Numbered from the stretch's first letter, positions 23,984 to 33,092 are shown. The stretch: 64,000 nucleotides of DNA from an uncultured Akkermansia sp. (GCA_944390825.1 CALXRG010000006.1:53618-117617); one strand, 5' to 3'. Notes: a model not told the origin generated them from the sequence alone. Made by a program: numbers and translations.

Positions 23984-26900
23984 TCACCCCTCCAAGAGCT
24001 GACGGAGTTCGGAAAGAGGAAGCGTGCCCTCGGTAATGACGGCTTCAGCCAGATGCTTTTTGCTTTGATGGAGGGCGAGGACGCGTTCTTCCACGGTTCC
24101 TTCTGCAATGAGGCGGTAAAGCGTCACCGGCTGATTTTGTCCAATGCGGTGAGAACGCGCGGCCGCCTGGGATTCTACGGCAGGATTCCACCAGGGATCA
24201 AGCAGGATGACGTATGATGCCGTCGTGAGGTTCAAGCCAACACCTCCCGCTTTGAGGGAGATGAGGAACAGATCTGCTTCCCCACGCTGGAATTGCTCGA
24301 CCAGATGGGTACGTCGGCTGGCCTTTGTGGTGCCGTCCAGCCGCAGGAAGCTGATGCCGGCTTTCGCAAGCAGGGGCTCAGCCAAGTCGAGCACATCGGT
24401 GAACTGGCTGAATACAAGGGCCTTATGCCCGCTTTCGCGCAGTTCGGTAACGAGCTCCATGAGGGCTTCGAGTTTGGAGGACTTGCCCTTGAAACTTGGG
24501 ACAGCAAGCTTGCCGTGGCAGCAGAGGCGGCGCAGGCGTGTGAGTTCGGCGAAGAGATTGGCCGGGCTGCCATGCTGCTCCATGATGTTGAGAGCCCTGC
24601 GCCGCGTAGCTTCGTAGAGGGCTCTCTCCTCTGTACTCAGCTCCACCTTCCACTCGATTTCCGTCAGACTGGGCAGCTGCGGGAGGACCTGCTGCCGCGT
24701 GCGGCGCAGGACAAGGGGTCTCACGAGATTGTGCAGGACGGGCAATTCTTCTTCACTGCGGTAGCGTGCGCGGAAAGATCGCAGGTTTCCCAGCAGTCCG
24801 GGATTGAGGAAGTTCATGATGCTCCACAGGTCACTGAGACCGTTCTCAACCGGGGTGCCGGTCAGAGCGAGGCGGGCCTCGGCTCGGAGTGAGAGAATCG
24901 CTTTCGTGCGTTTGGTGGAGTGGTTGCGAATGCTCTGCGCTTCATCCAGCACAAGGGTGTGCCAGATTGTTGCTTGGGCACGCTCGGGCGAGTTGGCCAG
25001 CTGGCCATAGCTCGCCATCAGCAGGCAGTTGTCAGGCAAGGCTTCCTGCCCGTCCCACTCCGAATAGAGCTTTACCGTGAGTGAGGGCGTGAAGCGGCGG
25101 ACTTCCTCGCGCCAGTTGCCCAGCAAAGAGAGCGGAGTGACGACCAGCGCCGCTCCGCCGCGTGCCCGCCTGAGCAGCAGCGCCAGTGTCTGGACGGTCT
25201 TGCCCAGGCCCATGTCATCGGCCAGGCACATGCCGATACCTGCTTCAGCCCGGGTACAAAGCCAGCGGTAACCTTCCATCTGGTAATCGCGCAGCTCCGC
25301 ATGAAGCCCTGCGGGCAAACGCCATTTCTTCTCGGAGAGATCGGGACATGCGCGGTGGATGGCGTCCGGCAGCAGATCTTTGCCGGCTTCGCAGACAGAT
25401 GGGAGGGCCGCATGGCTGAGCCGGATGGTGCTGCTCCGGTTGCCGGGGCCGTCTGATGCGCCGCCATGGGCTGCACGCAGCTGGCGCAGCATGGTGGTGA
25501 TGTGAGCGTCTGTGAGGATGAGTGTGCCATCGCTCAGGATGATGCGGTCGCGTCCGAGCGTGCTCTCCAGCAGCTCCGAGAGGCTGATGACCCGATCTTC
25601 GTCCACCTTCAGATGCCCACCGATTTCCAGCCAGCCGGGGAGGCTGGCGGCTACAGTGATGTTGAGTTGTTCGCGGGAGGCTGCGTAGGCGGTGAGGCGC
25701 TTGGAGCCACTCCAGAGGATACTGACTCCTGCTGCTCTCAGTTGCTGGAGGAGGCGGAGCTGGCTTTGTTCATCGCGCAGGCCGTGGAAGACAAGCGGGA
25801 AGACTCCCGGCTGGATGGGCTGCAGATCAGGGCAACGTGCCAGCAGTTCCTGCACAAGCTGCCGCTCGGCCACTATGTCCCGCCTGACGCAGACGAGCTG
25901 CTCCCCGGCGGGAAGCAGCGTGCAAGTGAGTCCCGCACCGGGCTGTGACAGGTGGGAGCTGTCGGGCAGCAGGCTGAGCAGCAGGCGGGAGCACAGCGCA
26001 TGACGCCTGAGACTGAGCTCGGCAACGAGCCGGGGTGTTGCTTCTCGCTGCGGGATGTCCGGCGGCAGGATATCGCCGCTGAGCTCAAATCCCTGACTCA
26101 AGCGCTCCAGTAACTCCTGCAGGCGCATCGGATCGGGTGAGACGAGTGTCATGATCCCCGATTTTGTCCCCTTCTTTTTGCCCTGGAAATACTCGCGGGT
26201 CGCCACATCCGCGTGTGTGCTCAGCGGTAAGGTGATGGAGCGCTCCGTGCGGTCCACGAGCTGGTGGGGAAGCCGCGGGCTTTGCTGGTAGAAGACTACC
26301 TTTTCGTCTTTGCGGCGGATGAGAAGCTCGGGTCGCTTGCCCAGGACCGTGACGGGATGCAGCTCACCGTTCTTACTGAGCCGCACCCGTGGGTGTCCCA
26401 CCAGACAGGACACTTCCCTGAGGGCATCCCGTGCGCCGTATCCCAGTGTTTCCAGCAGCGGAATGGTCTTCGTATCATGGTCATCCATCAGATGATGGAG
26501 ATCGCTCCAGAAATGGAGATTCGGGGAGAAGCGCCTCCCCGCCAGCTCGGGAGCATCCGCGAGTCTCAGCTCAACGTGAGCGATACCGGTTTGCTCTTTG
26601 TTGAGAGTCAGATCCCAGTAGAGGTGCGTCCGCGGAGGCGTGCAGGAGTCGACCCACGCTTCCATGTGCAGCATTTGCTGCTCGTCGGGAGGGAGTACTG
26701 TACTCGGATTTGCCAGCGGCGCGACCCTCGGCAGCGTTTTCAGTAGCCCGTGCAATTCTTCCCTCACCCGGCTGCCATGCGGTACGAGCAGCAGCGCACA
26801 GCTCGCCGCGTAGCTGGCCGCCAGTGTCAGCTCCTTCGCCTGCAGCTCCCGGACGAGCGCGGGAAACGTCTCCGGATCCAGACTCTCGCGCTCGGACGGC

Positions 26901-27958
26901 AGCAGATAAGCTGCGCCCCAGAGCAAAGGCACCATGGGGGCACCTTTCACAGCGTCCGGCATCTTCACCTGGCCGCCCTGCTGACGCGTATTGAACACCC
27001 ACTCCAGGTAATCGGCCATCCGGACAAGCTCCGTGGTGCCGCTGTAGGAGGCATCCATGTAGAGATCGATGCAGCGGCGCGCGACGCTCAGCCATCGTCT
27101 GACGCGCCTCGGTGAGTCCTCCGCCCGGATGGCACAAATACTGGCATACAGGTACAACACTCCGACTTCCCCTTCGGAGTGGTAGGGGAAGTCGAGCATG
27201 TTGTCAGGCAGGCAATCTGCAAAAAAGGCACACGCCTCCTTCCATTTCCCTTGCAGCATGCACAGAGCTGCGCCGGCCAGCGAATGTTCTCCCCGGAGCT
27301 TCCGCCTTTGTTGCAGCGCGGCAATATCCGCTGTGCGAAGCTCGTAAAGCAAGTCGGATGAATCGTCACCATGCAGATCACGCCCGAAAACCAGGCTATC
27401 GGCTGGGTATGCGGAAAAAGCATAGTGGGAGCTGATGAGGTGGGTGAGCTGCTCCCTCTGGATCGAGCCGTGGACCTCGGCCGCGCCTTCAAGCCCGGGG
27501 CCCAGTACCTGCTCCCACAAGATGCTGAACTGCGTATGATCGGACAGTGCCTGCAGGGTGCTGGCGTAGACTTGATAGAGGCGGATAAACTCCTGGTGCT
27601 GCCCTGTCACAAGAGCATAGCGCATGCGGCTGCCGAGTTGCCCGTGGGATAACTCAAAGGCGGCTCTGCCCAAGCGTTTCTCGCGTTGACGCCGCCAGTC
27701 TTCTACGCGGTCGGCTGCTTCCCGCAGGTCCGGCTGGCTTTGGTACCAAGCCCGCAGCGTGCGCCAGGGAAATTGTTTGCGCGCGAGGTAGAGCCGCCGC
27801 TGATGAATGACTCCAGGCTCTTCCTGCAGCTTCAGTCCGCAGGACTGCACTTCCTCTTCGCTGAGAGGGCCACAGAGGGCGCATAAAGTGCGGGCCAGAC
27901 CAGGTGGTGGAGAAGAAGCTGTATCATTTCGGGAATCCGGCATTGGGGTAAGTGGCAT
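23984..27958 (-). CDS. Large SNF2/RapA-type ATPase with long uncharacterised N-terminus
   Basis: A 1324-residue SNF2-family double-stranded nucleic-acid translocase. All helicase motifs are in the last 430 residues: 'LADDMGLGKTVQTLALLL' near 911, 'LVVTPLSLLGNWREEV', 'LVLDEAQSIRNH' near 1004, 'LALTGTPVENGLSDLWSI', 'LVFSQFTDVLDL', 'LISLKAGGVGLNLTTASYVI' and 'RSHRIGQNQPVTLYRL' near 1269. The first 880 residues are mostly helical, with no SWIM zinc motif or other known fold visible; short Cys pairs occur only at 'LCALCGPL' near the start. Likely substrates are chromosomal DNA or stalled RNA polymerase, as in RapA. It is monocistronic. ATG 27943 is a possible alternative start five codons in. Confidence 0.9.
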   Translation of the reverse strand: MPLTPMPDSRNDTASSPPPGLARTLCALCGPLSEEEVQSCGLKLQEEPGVIHQRRLYLARKQFPWRTLRAWYQSQPDLREAADRVEDWRRQREKRLGRAAFELSHGQLGSRMRYALVTGQHQEFIRLYQVYASTLQALSDHTQFSILWEQVLGPGLEGAAEVHGSIQREQLTHLISSHYAFSAYPADSLVFGRDLHGDDSSDLLYELRTADIAALQQRRKLRGEHSLAGAALCMLQGKWKEACAFFADCLPDNMLDFPYHSEGEVGVLYLYASICAIRAEDSPRRVRRWLSVARRCIDLYMDASYSGTTELVRMADYLEWVFNTRQQGGQVKMPDAVKGAPMVPLLWGAAYLLPSERESLDPETFPALVRELQAKELTLAASYAASCALLLVPHGSRVREELHGLLKTLPRVAPLANPSTVLPPDEQQMLHMEAWVDSCTPPRTHLYWDLTLNKEQTGIAHVELRLADAPELAGRRFSPNLHFWSDLHHLMDDHDTKTIPLLETLGYGARDALREVSCLVGHPRVRLSKNGELHPVTVLGKRPELLIRRKDEKVVFYQQSPRLPHQLVDRTERSITLPLSTHADVATREYFQGKKKGTKSGIMTLVSPDPMRLQELLERLSQGFELSGDILPPDIPQREATPRLVAELSLRRHALCSRLLLSLLPDSSHLSQPGAGLTCTLLPAGEQLVCVRRDIVAERQLVQELLARCPDLQPIQPGVFPLVFHGLRDEQSQLRLLQQLRAAGVSILWSGSKRLTAYAASREQLNITVAASLPGWLEIGGHLKVDEDRVISLSELLESTLGRDRIILSDGTLILTDAHITTMLRQLRAAHGGASDGPGNRSSTIRLSHAALPSVCEAGKDLLPDAIHRACPDLSEKKWRLPAGLHAELRDYQMEGYRWLCTRAEAGIGMCLADDMGLGKTVQTLALLLRRARGGAALVVTPLSLLGNWREEVRRFTPSLTVKLYSEWDGQEALPDNCLLMASYGQLANSPERAQATIWHTLVLDEAQSIRNHSTKRTKAILSLRAEARLALTGTPVENGLSDLWSIMNFLNPGLLGNLRSFRARYRSEEELPVLHNLVRPLVLRRTRQQVLPQLPSLTEIEWKVELSTEERALYEATRRRALNIMEQHGSPANLFAELTRLRRLCCHGKLAVPSFKGKSSKLEALMELVTELRESGHKALVFSQFTDVLDLAEPLLAKAGISFLRLDGTTKASRRTHLVEQFQRGEADLFLISLKAGGVGLNLTTASYVILLDPWWNPAVESQAAARSHRIGQNQPVTLYRLIAEGTVEERVLALHQSKKHLAEAVITEGTLPLSELRQLLEG

Positions 27959-28170
27959 GTAGTGCGAGTGGCAAGAAGACGTTGTGCGCTAGGCTGAGCC
28001 TCTATTTTGTGCTGTTCTGCGGGACTGGGCGGCTGTGGAGCCGGAGCAAGGCGTAAGGATTACCGCCCGTTACCTGTTTTGCGTCTTCCTGTTACGCTCT
28101 GGCCCTCTGACCTAGCGTTGCACGCGGGCTAACGCGCAGGCTGGTTCCGTCTTCTTTCTCCTGACAAGCA
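27959..28170. other. Intergenic stretch upstream of the SNF2 gene
   Basis: No gene seen. On the minus strand a TTGCCA at about 27976 could be a -35, but no good -10 follows at the right distance. Confidence 0.4.
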
Positions 28171-28208
28171 AAAGCGCAGCCCTGCTGGATCTTTCCAGCG
28201 GGCTGCGC
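28171..28208 (-). terminator. Terminator of the lipoprotein pair
   Basis: Stem of about 14 bp (GCGCAGCCCTGCTGG region 28174-28188 with 28195-28208, one bulge); on the minus strand CTTTTGC follows. It is about 60 nt after the stop at 28271. Confidence 0.7.
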
Positions 28209-28270
28209 CGCTCAGAGGAAGACGGGGAAGGTGAAAGGACGCTTTTTCTCAACTCCCCGCAAAAAGTGGC

Positions 28271-29029
28271 TCAGTTACCGTTGCCGTCACCGGCCTCCCC
28301 TGCGTCCCCTGCGTCGCCAGCGGCGTCACCATTTCCCTGGTTATTGTCCTCTACAGGGATGTTTTCATAAATTGTGACCGTGGATTGGATGATCGAAGTA
28401 TCAAGATCCGTGTCGGTCGCCGGCGTCAGGTTCAGCGCGTAGGCATCCGGTTTGCCGCGGTACACAATCTCAATTTTAATGGTATTGGGCATCGAGATGG
28501 CACTGACGAGCTCCCAGTAGGCTGTGTCGTAAGTGTTGTTTGCCGAATTTCCCGTTCTGGGTGTGTAGCCAAATGCCTTGAGCAGCGTTACTTTGTCCGC
28601 GAGCTCCGTTGTGTTGTAGACCTGACCGCCGTTAATCTCAACGTCATCGCCTACATCGGCTTCGTAAGCTTGGATATTGGATACCGTGAGGACAGCAGAG
28701 AGGACACTTCCTTCCTCATCCGCTGTAGTTTCGTAGTTGAACGTCGCTGTGCGCTGCTTGCCGTCACCGTACGAGATGCTACCCTGTACCCCGCTGGCAA
28801 TAGTGGCTCCTGGTGCCAGCGCTGATGTCCCAATGTTGGGGATGACGGTGAGGCTCAAGGCACCTCCTTCGAAGCTGAGCTTGTACTTTCCGTTTGCGAA
28901 ATCCGTTGCACTGACGCCGTAGCCTCCCTGGGTGGAGAATCCGGCGTTGTCACTTCCCCCGGTGCAGGCGGTGAAGGCGGCGGCGATACATGCGCAGCAT
29001 GTCAGAATAAAAGAGCGTGTGTGCTTCAT
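28271..29029 (-). CDS. Lipoprotein with acidic Gly/Asp-rich tail (paralogue of the next gene)
   Basis: A 252-residue exported lipoprotein: 'MKHTRSFILTCCACIAAAF' then lipobox 'FTAC'. The mature part is rich in Thr/Val/Asp beta-strand patterns ('GKYKLSFEGGALSLTVIPNI', 'TATFNYETTADEEGSVLSAV', 'IIQSTVTIYENIP') and ends in a repetitive acidic tail 'DAAGDAGDAGEAGDGNGN'. I do not recognise the family. It shares layout and a conserved core with the gene at 29091 (compare 'TFNYETTADEEGSVLSAVLT' with 'IMTYEITAESYDGGIDAGQL'), which lies 61 bp upstream in the same operon; the two are probably old tandem duplicates. Confidence 0.72.
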   Translation of the reverse strand: MKHTRSFILTCCACIAAAFTACTGGSDNAGFSTQGGYGVSATDFANGKYKLSFEGGALSLTVIPNIGTSALAPGATIASGVQGSISYGDGKQRTATFNYETTADEEGSVLSAVLTVSNIQAYEADVGDDVEINGGQVYNTTELADKVTLLKAFGYTPRTGNSANNTYDTAYWELVSAISMPNTIKIEIVYRGKPDAYALNLTPATDTDLDTSIIQSTVTIYENIPVEDNNQGNGDAAGDAGDAGEAGDGNGN

Positions 29030-29090
29030 AAGAGTGCGGAATGTTGTGTCGTGAAGATGATAAACCGTTTGATCGTGAGAAATCGAGCCC

Positions 29091-29675
29091 TTAGATCGTG
29101 TCGATGTAGAAGTTGCGGAATGTCAACGTACTCTTGGCCGGCGTGTTGGAACCGTTATTGTAGTTGATCATGTAGTACACGATGGAGGAAGCCTGCCAGC
29201 TCGAGTAGTTCAACTCGATTGTCAGAGACATCTGCGAGAGAGTGTAGGAGACATTGTTCGTATCCATGGTACCGAGATCAATACCAAACTCGGCCATGAA
29301 GGAGTTGTTGTTGTTGAGCTCTCCCAGATCGGTATCTTCGAAGCTGATGGTGAGCTGACCGGCATCAATGCCGCCGTCGTATGACTCCGCCGTGATTTCG
29401 TAGGTCATGATGACATTGTAGCTGTTGCCGCCGAATTTGAAGGTGCCTCTCACGGTGCACTGTGTCTCGCTGTCGTTCAACCCAGGTGCATCAACGACTT
29501 CGGTAGGCGTGATGGTGATGGTATTGAACGCCATGAGCACGAACTGGCGGCTCGCGCCCTTCAGTTGGCGAACGGTCATGGGTTCCCGTTCGTTATTATC
29601 CCCGCCACTGCCGCAGGATACGAGACCGAACATTGTGGACGCCATTAGAACGCAGAGAGTCAGAAGCTTTTTCAT
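29091..29675 (-). CDS. Lipoprotein, paralogue of the downstream gene
   Basis: A 194-residue lipoprotein with signal 'MKKLLTLCVLMASTMFG' and lipobox 'LVSC', followed by a flexible Gly/Ser/Asn linker. The mature domain is predicted beta-rich ('FNTITITPTEVVDAPGL', 'TVRGTFKFGGNSYNVIMTYE', 'YTLSQMSLTIELNYSSW', 'KSTLTFRNFYIDTI'). No catalytic motif or known family is visible. The frame is open to 29900, but only ATG 29675 gives a lipoprotein signal, and a promoter at 29704-29731 excludes the longer form. Likely the first gene of a two-lipoprotein operon. Confidence 0.72.
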   Translation of the reverse strand: MKKLLTLCVLMASTMFGLVSCGSGGDNNEREPMTVRQLKGASRQFVLMAFNTITITPTEVVDAPGLNDSETQCTVRGTFKFGGNSYNVIMTYEITAESYDGGIDAGQLTISFEDTDLGELNNNNSFMAEFGIDLGTMDTNNVSYTLSQMSLTIELNYSSWQASSIVYYMINYNNGSNTPAKSTLTFRNFYIDTI

Positions 29676-29703
29676 ATTGAGAGAAGGTAAAATCCGTACG
29701 TCC

Positions 29704-29731
29704 ATACTACCTGATCCGAAAAATGAGTCAA
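29704..29731 (-). promoter_or_regulatory. Promoter of the lipoprotein pair
   Basis: Minus strand TTGACT (29731-29726), spacer 16, TAGTAT (29709-29704); leader of about 22 nt to ATG 29675. Confidence 0.65.
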
Positions 29732-30151
29732 GAAGAAAAGAGACTTTTTTTGAAAAAAGTGCGTTGCTTGGATTGCGCCTGCAAATTGCGGGTCCGGCGG
29801 CAGGAGTTTTTGTCGGAATTTTTGTGTAGGGGTCCCACAGTGATGACGAAGTATTCCACGAGTTGAGAAAAAACGCGTTTCGAAGTGGAGGCAACGGCAC
29901 CGCCGCAAAAGAGCTATTCGATTAATCACCAATGTAGACGGCGAGTATAGACGGGCTTGAGAATGAAGAATCTCCGCCATGCAGCACGGAGGTGCGGAAC
30001 GTATTGATCAACGGCAAAGGTCTCAGAAGTCATGTCGCAGGAGCATAACGCCGCATCTTTTGTGGTGCATTCAACGTAAGACGCGAACAGAATGCCCGCC
30101 GCAGAGCAGTGAGTTTTTTTGTCATGGGGCGTTGAGCCGGAAGTTTTACAT
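29732..30151. other. Divergent intergenic stretch, no gene seen
   Basis: AT-richer than the neighbouring genes. Homopolymer tracts of A and T occur near 29742-29762. No supported reading frame. Confidence 0.5.
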
Positions 30152-30180
30152 TTGACATAGTACAGAGTGTAGAGTATAAC
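30152..30180 (+). promoter_or_regulatory. Promoter of the LpxR-like gene, leaderless
   Basis: TTGACA at 30152-30157, spacer 17, TATAAC at 30175-30180. The -10 ends exactly 6 nt before ATG 30187. GTG 30181 touches the -10 and is excluded. Confidence 0.8.
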
Positions 30181-30186
30181 GTGCCC

Positions 30187-31161
30187 ATGAGCTATTTGCC
30201 TCTCGAGTTGATGGTAGCAGCGTCGGCCGCTGCCGGCTTTTTTAATCCTATTCCTCAGCCCGGCGAAGAGGGGTATCAGGCAGAAAAAGGGCACCTGCTG
30301 CGTGTCCTGTATGAGAATGATGCTTCATTCGGAACTGACTGCAACTACACGCACGGTACGCGACTCGACTACGTGGACCGCATCGCAGACTCACCCGACT
30401 GGTGGGGACTGAGCCTCACTCAGGACATCTACACACCTACGACTCACACCCTGGGAGCTGTGCGGGGTCAGCATCCCTACGGCGGTTACCTGGCGGTGGG
30501 TGCGGGGTACCTGATGACGGGTGTAGATTTCGGCGCCTCGTTTGAGTTCCAGGTGGGGACGACAGGCAAAGCCTCCCTGGCGGAGGAAGCTCAGCACATC
30601 GTGCACGCCGCCGGCGATATGGCCCAGTGGAACGGCTGGGGAGATCAGGTGCCGGGTGAGGTGACGGTGCAGCTTGCCATGCGGCAGGACATGCGCCTGC
30701 CATGGCTGGAGTCATCATTCTGGGACGGCTGGCAGACCGACGGCTCCTTCTACCTGCGTGAGAGGGTCGGCACGGTGTCGATCGCCGGTGGTGCGGGGGT
30801 GACGTTCCGCTTCGGCTACAATCTGCCTCCCACGATGCAGCTGAATGGCAATTCCGCGGCGGATTTCGGTATTTCCCTGCTGCAAAAGCCGGATTACAAC
30901 CCGGAGGCCATTTCGTATTTTGCGACGATCAGTGCCGAGCTGAGTTATGTGGCGCGGGATATGTTTGTTGACGGCGGTGTGTTCCATCACTTTGATCAGA
31001 CTTGCAGCCGCACACCCTGGCAGGGGATAGCCCGCATCGGCCTTGGTGTGCGCTACCAAGGGATCGACTATTACCTGGGGCTGCTTTACATGTCGGACAC
31101 ATACCGCAGGCAGGCTGATGAGACCTTTATGGGGTCGTTTGCTATCGGCTGGAGTTGGTAA
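30187..31161 (+). CDS. LpxR-like lipid A deacylase family outer-membrane protein
   Basis: A 324-residue protein with the motif order of LpxR (lipid A 3'-O-deacylase, an outer-membrane barrel): 'YENDASFGTDCNYTHGTRL' near the N-terminus with the Asn-Asp pair, 'LTQDIYTPTTHTL', 'PYGGYLAVGAGY', then 'VGTTGKASLAEEAQHIVH' with the family His, and 'QWNGWGDQV'. The C-terminal half alternates polar and hydrophobic residues and ends in Trp ('FAIGWSW'), as barrels do. The N-terminal segment 'LPLELMVAASAAAGFFNPIP' is a weak signal peptide lacking basic residues, which is odd because the promoter leaves no room for a longer start. Expected effect: removal of an acyloxyacyl chain from LPS. Confidence 0.85.
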   Translation: MSYLPLELMVAASAAAGFFNPIPQPGEEGYQAEKGHLLRVLYENDASFGTDCNYTHGTRLDYVDRIADSPDWWGLSLTQDIYTPTTHTLGAVRGQHPYGGYLAVGAGYLMTGVDFGASFEFQVGTTGKASLAEEAQHIVHAAGDMAQWNGWGDQVPGEVTVQLAMRQDMRLPWLESSFWDGWQTDGSFYLRERVGTVSIAGGAGVTFRFGYNLPPTMQLNGNSAADFGISLLQKPDYNPEAISYFATISAELSYVARDMFVDGGVFHHFDQTCSRTPWQGIARIGLGVRYQGIDYYLGLLYMSDTYRRQADETFMGSFAIGWSW

Positions 31162-31275
31162 GCGGAGCTGAAGAGACGCAAGCCGGGTGACACCCCCAAA
31201 AAACGAAGAGCCAATAGGACACGTGATACTTCAGACAAAACACCCACACAAAACACCAGCACAAGGACAAACGAG

Positions 31276-32337
31276 ATGAGCCGGGCACTGAAGGCGACTC
31301 TGATGCTGATAGGGGCAGTCTGTGTACTGCTGTTTGCCGGCGGTTTTCCGCGGCTCGGTGCTCCGGATTTGTACCGGGGCGGAGCAATGCTGCTGCTCGG
31401 CGTACTGGCAGGTGCACTTTCCTTCTGGGGAGCCTGGGCACTGGGCCGCGGCATGCGGGTGCGCCTGGTGTGCGGCATGGTGTTGACGATGCTGGCGATT
31501 GTCGGACTGGTGACGCTTTTCACCTACGGCAGCCGAGCCATTGAACTGGCCGGACAGGGAGGCGCCATGTGGGCCGGAGCTGTCGGCATGGGCTGCACGG
31601 CAATGGTAGGCGTGCTTTTCACCGCGGTTTTCGGCTACCTGGCTTCGCGAGTGATGACGCCCCGCCTGTGGCTGGCAGGGATGCATGTGTGTGTACTGCT
31701 TGTCATCCTGGGAGCCTACCTGGATTTTTGCGGGGAGGAGGAAGCTGTACTGAGTCTGCCGGCCAACGGCAGTGCCACGGCCACCTCTGTGCGCACGCGC
31801 GACGGACGCGAGCTCCCGCTGAACTTTGCCATCACGGTCAACCGTTTTGATATTCATTACTACGAGAGTGAGCACTACAGCATCCGCCGCTCAGAGGGTG
31901 GCGGATGGGTAGATCCGCAGCCGCTGGAACTCCGCGATGGTTTCCTCTGCCTCGGTGACACCGGGAAATGGCCGCTGAGCGCTCTCAGGACGGCGCCGGG
32001 GATCGATCAGCCTTTTCTGCTGGTGCCGGGAGAGCCCAATCGTTTGATAGTTAAGGACCCGTCAACCGTTCGAGAGTATGCTGCCACCTGCAGCCTGACC
32101 CAGCAGTATCGCGGACGGGAGGAAACCGGCCAGGAAGTTCTGAGAGTGAATGAACCTATCGAACGCCAAGGCTGGGTGATAACTCTCATGAGCCACCGCC
32201 CCATGGGCAACACCCAGCTCGTCATCATGCAGGCGCGCCGCTCGCCCGGGCGCATCTGGGTGCTCGCCGGGCTCGCCGGGCTGATGGTGACTACGGCCTG
32301 CTGGTGCTGGGGCAGAAAGGAGGAGCCAACAACATGA
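31276..32337 (+). CDS. ResB-like cytochrome c biogenesis protein
   Basis: A 353-residue membrane protein resembling ResB/Ccs1 of the System II haem delivery complex. Four or five membrane segments fill the first 150 residues ('ATLMLIGAVCVLLFAGGFP', 'GGAMLLLGVLAGALSFWGAW', 'LWLAGMHVCVLLVILGAYL'); a periplasmic domain follows with 'LPLNFAITVNRFDIHYY', 'VNEPIERQGWVITLMS' and the closing helix 'IWVLAGLAGLMVTTACWCW'. These match the ResB pattern, though the protein is shorter than most. Its TGA overlaps the ccsA start in ATGA, and System II always pairs the two, which supports the call. No c-type cytochrome is encoded nearby. Confidence 0.75.
   Translation: MSRALKATLMLIGAVCVLLFAGGFPRLGAPDLYRGGAMLLLGVLAGALSFWGAWALGRGMRVRLVCGMVLTMLAIVGLVTLFTYGSRAIELAGQGGAMWAGAVGMGCTAMVGVLFTAVFGYLASRVMTPRLWLAGMHVCVLLVILGAYLDFCGEEEAVLSLPANGSATATSVRTRDGRELPLNFAITVNRFDIHYYESEHYSIRRSEGGGWVDPQPLELRDGFLCLGDTGKWPLSALRTAPGIDQPFLLVPGEPNRLIVKDPSTVREYAATCSLTQQYRGREETGQEVLRVNEPIERQGWVITLMSHRPMGNTQLVIMQARRSPGRIWVLAGLAGLMVTTACWCWGRKEEPTT
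32318..32323 (+). promoter_or_regulatory. ccsA: Perfect Shine-Dalgarno site of ccsA
   Basis: AGGAGG at 32318-32323 inside the end of the ResB-like gene, 10 nt before ATG 32334. It is unusual in this window, where operon-leading genes mostly lack such a site, and it decides the start against the upstream ATG at 32304. Confidence 0.75.
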
Positions 32338-33092
32338 GCACTTTGGTATATACACTGACCGCACTTTCTCTGCTCGCATGTGCGACCGCTGCCGTACAGG
32401 CCTGTCGGCAGCGGCCCGCGTCCGGCATGCGCTTCTTTGCTGCCGGATGGGTGCTGGCGCTGGTGCTCTTCGTGGTCAACGGATGTATGGCCCAGGCGAT
32501 GCCGTTCGGCAACATGCGCCACGTGCTTTGCTTTTTCCCGCTAGTTATGCTGCCTGCCTGCCTTTACCTGAGGCGCTGCCGACAGCTCGACCTGCTCGGC
32601 TACTTCGCGTCGGCGTCGGTTCTCATGCTTATCGGTGCTCTTTGCATGCCACTCCAAGCCGCTTGGAGGCAGATGCCTGCGCTGCAATCACCCTGGTTCG
32701 CACCGCACGTTACCAGTTACGTTATCGCCTACGGCCTGATCACAGTCTCGGCTCTGCTCTGCGTCGTATCCTACTGCCGTGCTGACGGACGACAGGACGA
32801 GAGGGCCGCCGATGCGGTGCTGCGTCTTGCATTCCCCTTCCTGACGTTCGGGCTGTGCAGCGGAGCCATATGGGCGGATGCTGCGTGGGGCGGCTACTGG
32901 GCCTGGGATATAAAGGAGGTATGGTCACTCATTACCTGGGGTATCATCCTGCTGTACTTTCATCTGGCTCATAGCGCTGCTTTTGCAGGCTGGCGCAGAC
33001 CCCTGCTGCTGCTCGCTTTTGCCGCCATGGTCATCACGTTCCTCGTTGTCAACCTTCTGCCGGCCCTGGATTCTCTGCACAGCTATGCATGA
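32334..33092 (+). CDS. ccsA: Cytochrome c biogenesis protein CcsA/ResC (haem handling)
   Basis: A 252-residue membrane protein with the tryptophan-rich WWD signature of haem-handling proteins: 'IWADAAWGGYWAWDIKEVWS' near residues 180-200, followed by 'ITWGIILLYFHLAHS' with conserved His. About seven hydrophobic helices; 'PWFAPHVTSYVIAYG' before the signature contains a second conserved His. With ResB it exports haem and attaches it to apocytochrome CxxCH motifs outside the membrane. Coupled to the ResB-like gene by the ATGA overlap and its own AGGAGG. Shorter than full CcsA proteins of 300 or more residues. Confidence 0.9.
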   Translation: MSTLVYTLTALSLLACATAAVQACRQRPASGMRFFAAGWVLALVLFVVNGCMAQAMPFGNMRHVLCFFPLVMLPACLYLRRCRQLDLLGYFASASVLMLIGALCMPLQAAWRQMPALQSPWFAPHVTSYVIAYGLITVSALLCVVSYCRADGRQDERAADAVLRLAFPFLTFGLCSGAIWADAAWGGYWAWDIKEVWSLITWGIILLYFHLAHSAAFAGWRRPLLLLAFAAMVITFLVVNLLPALDSLHSYA

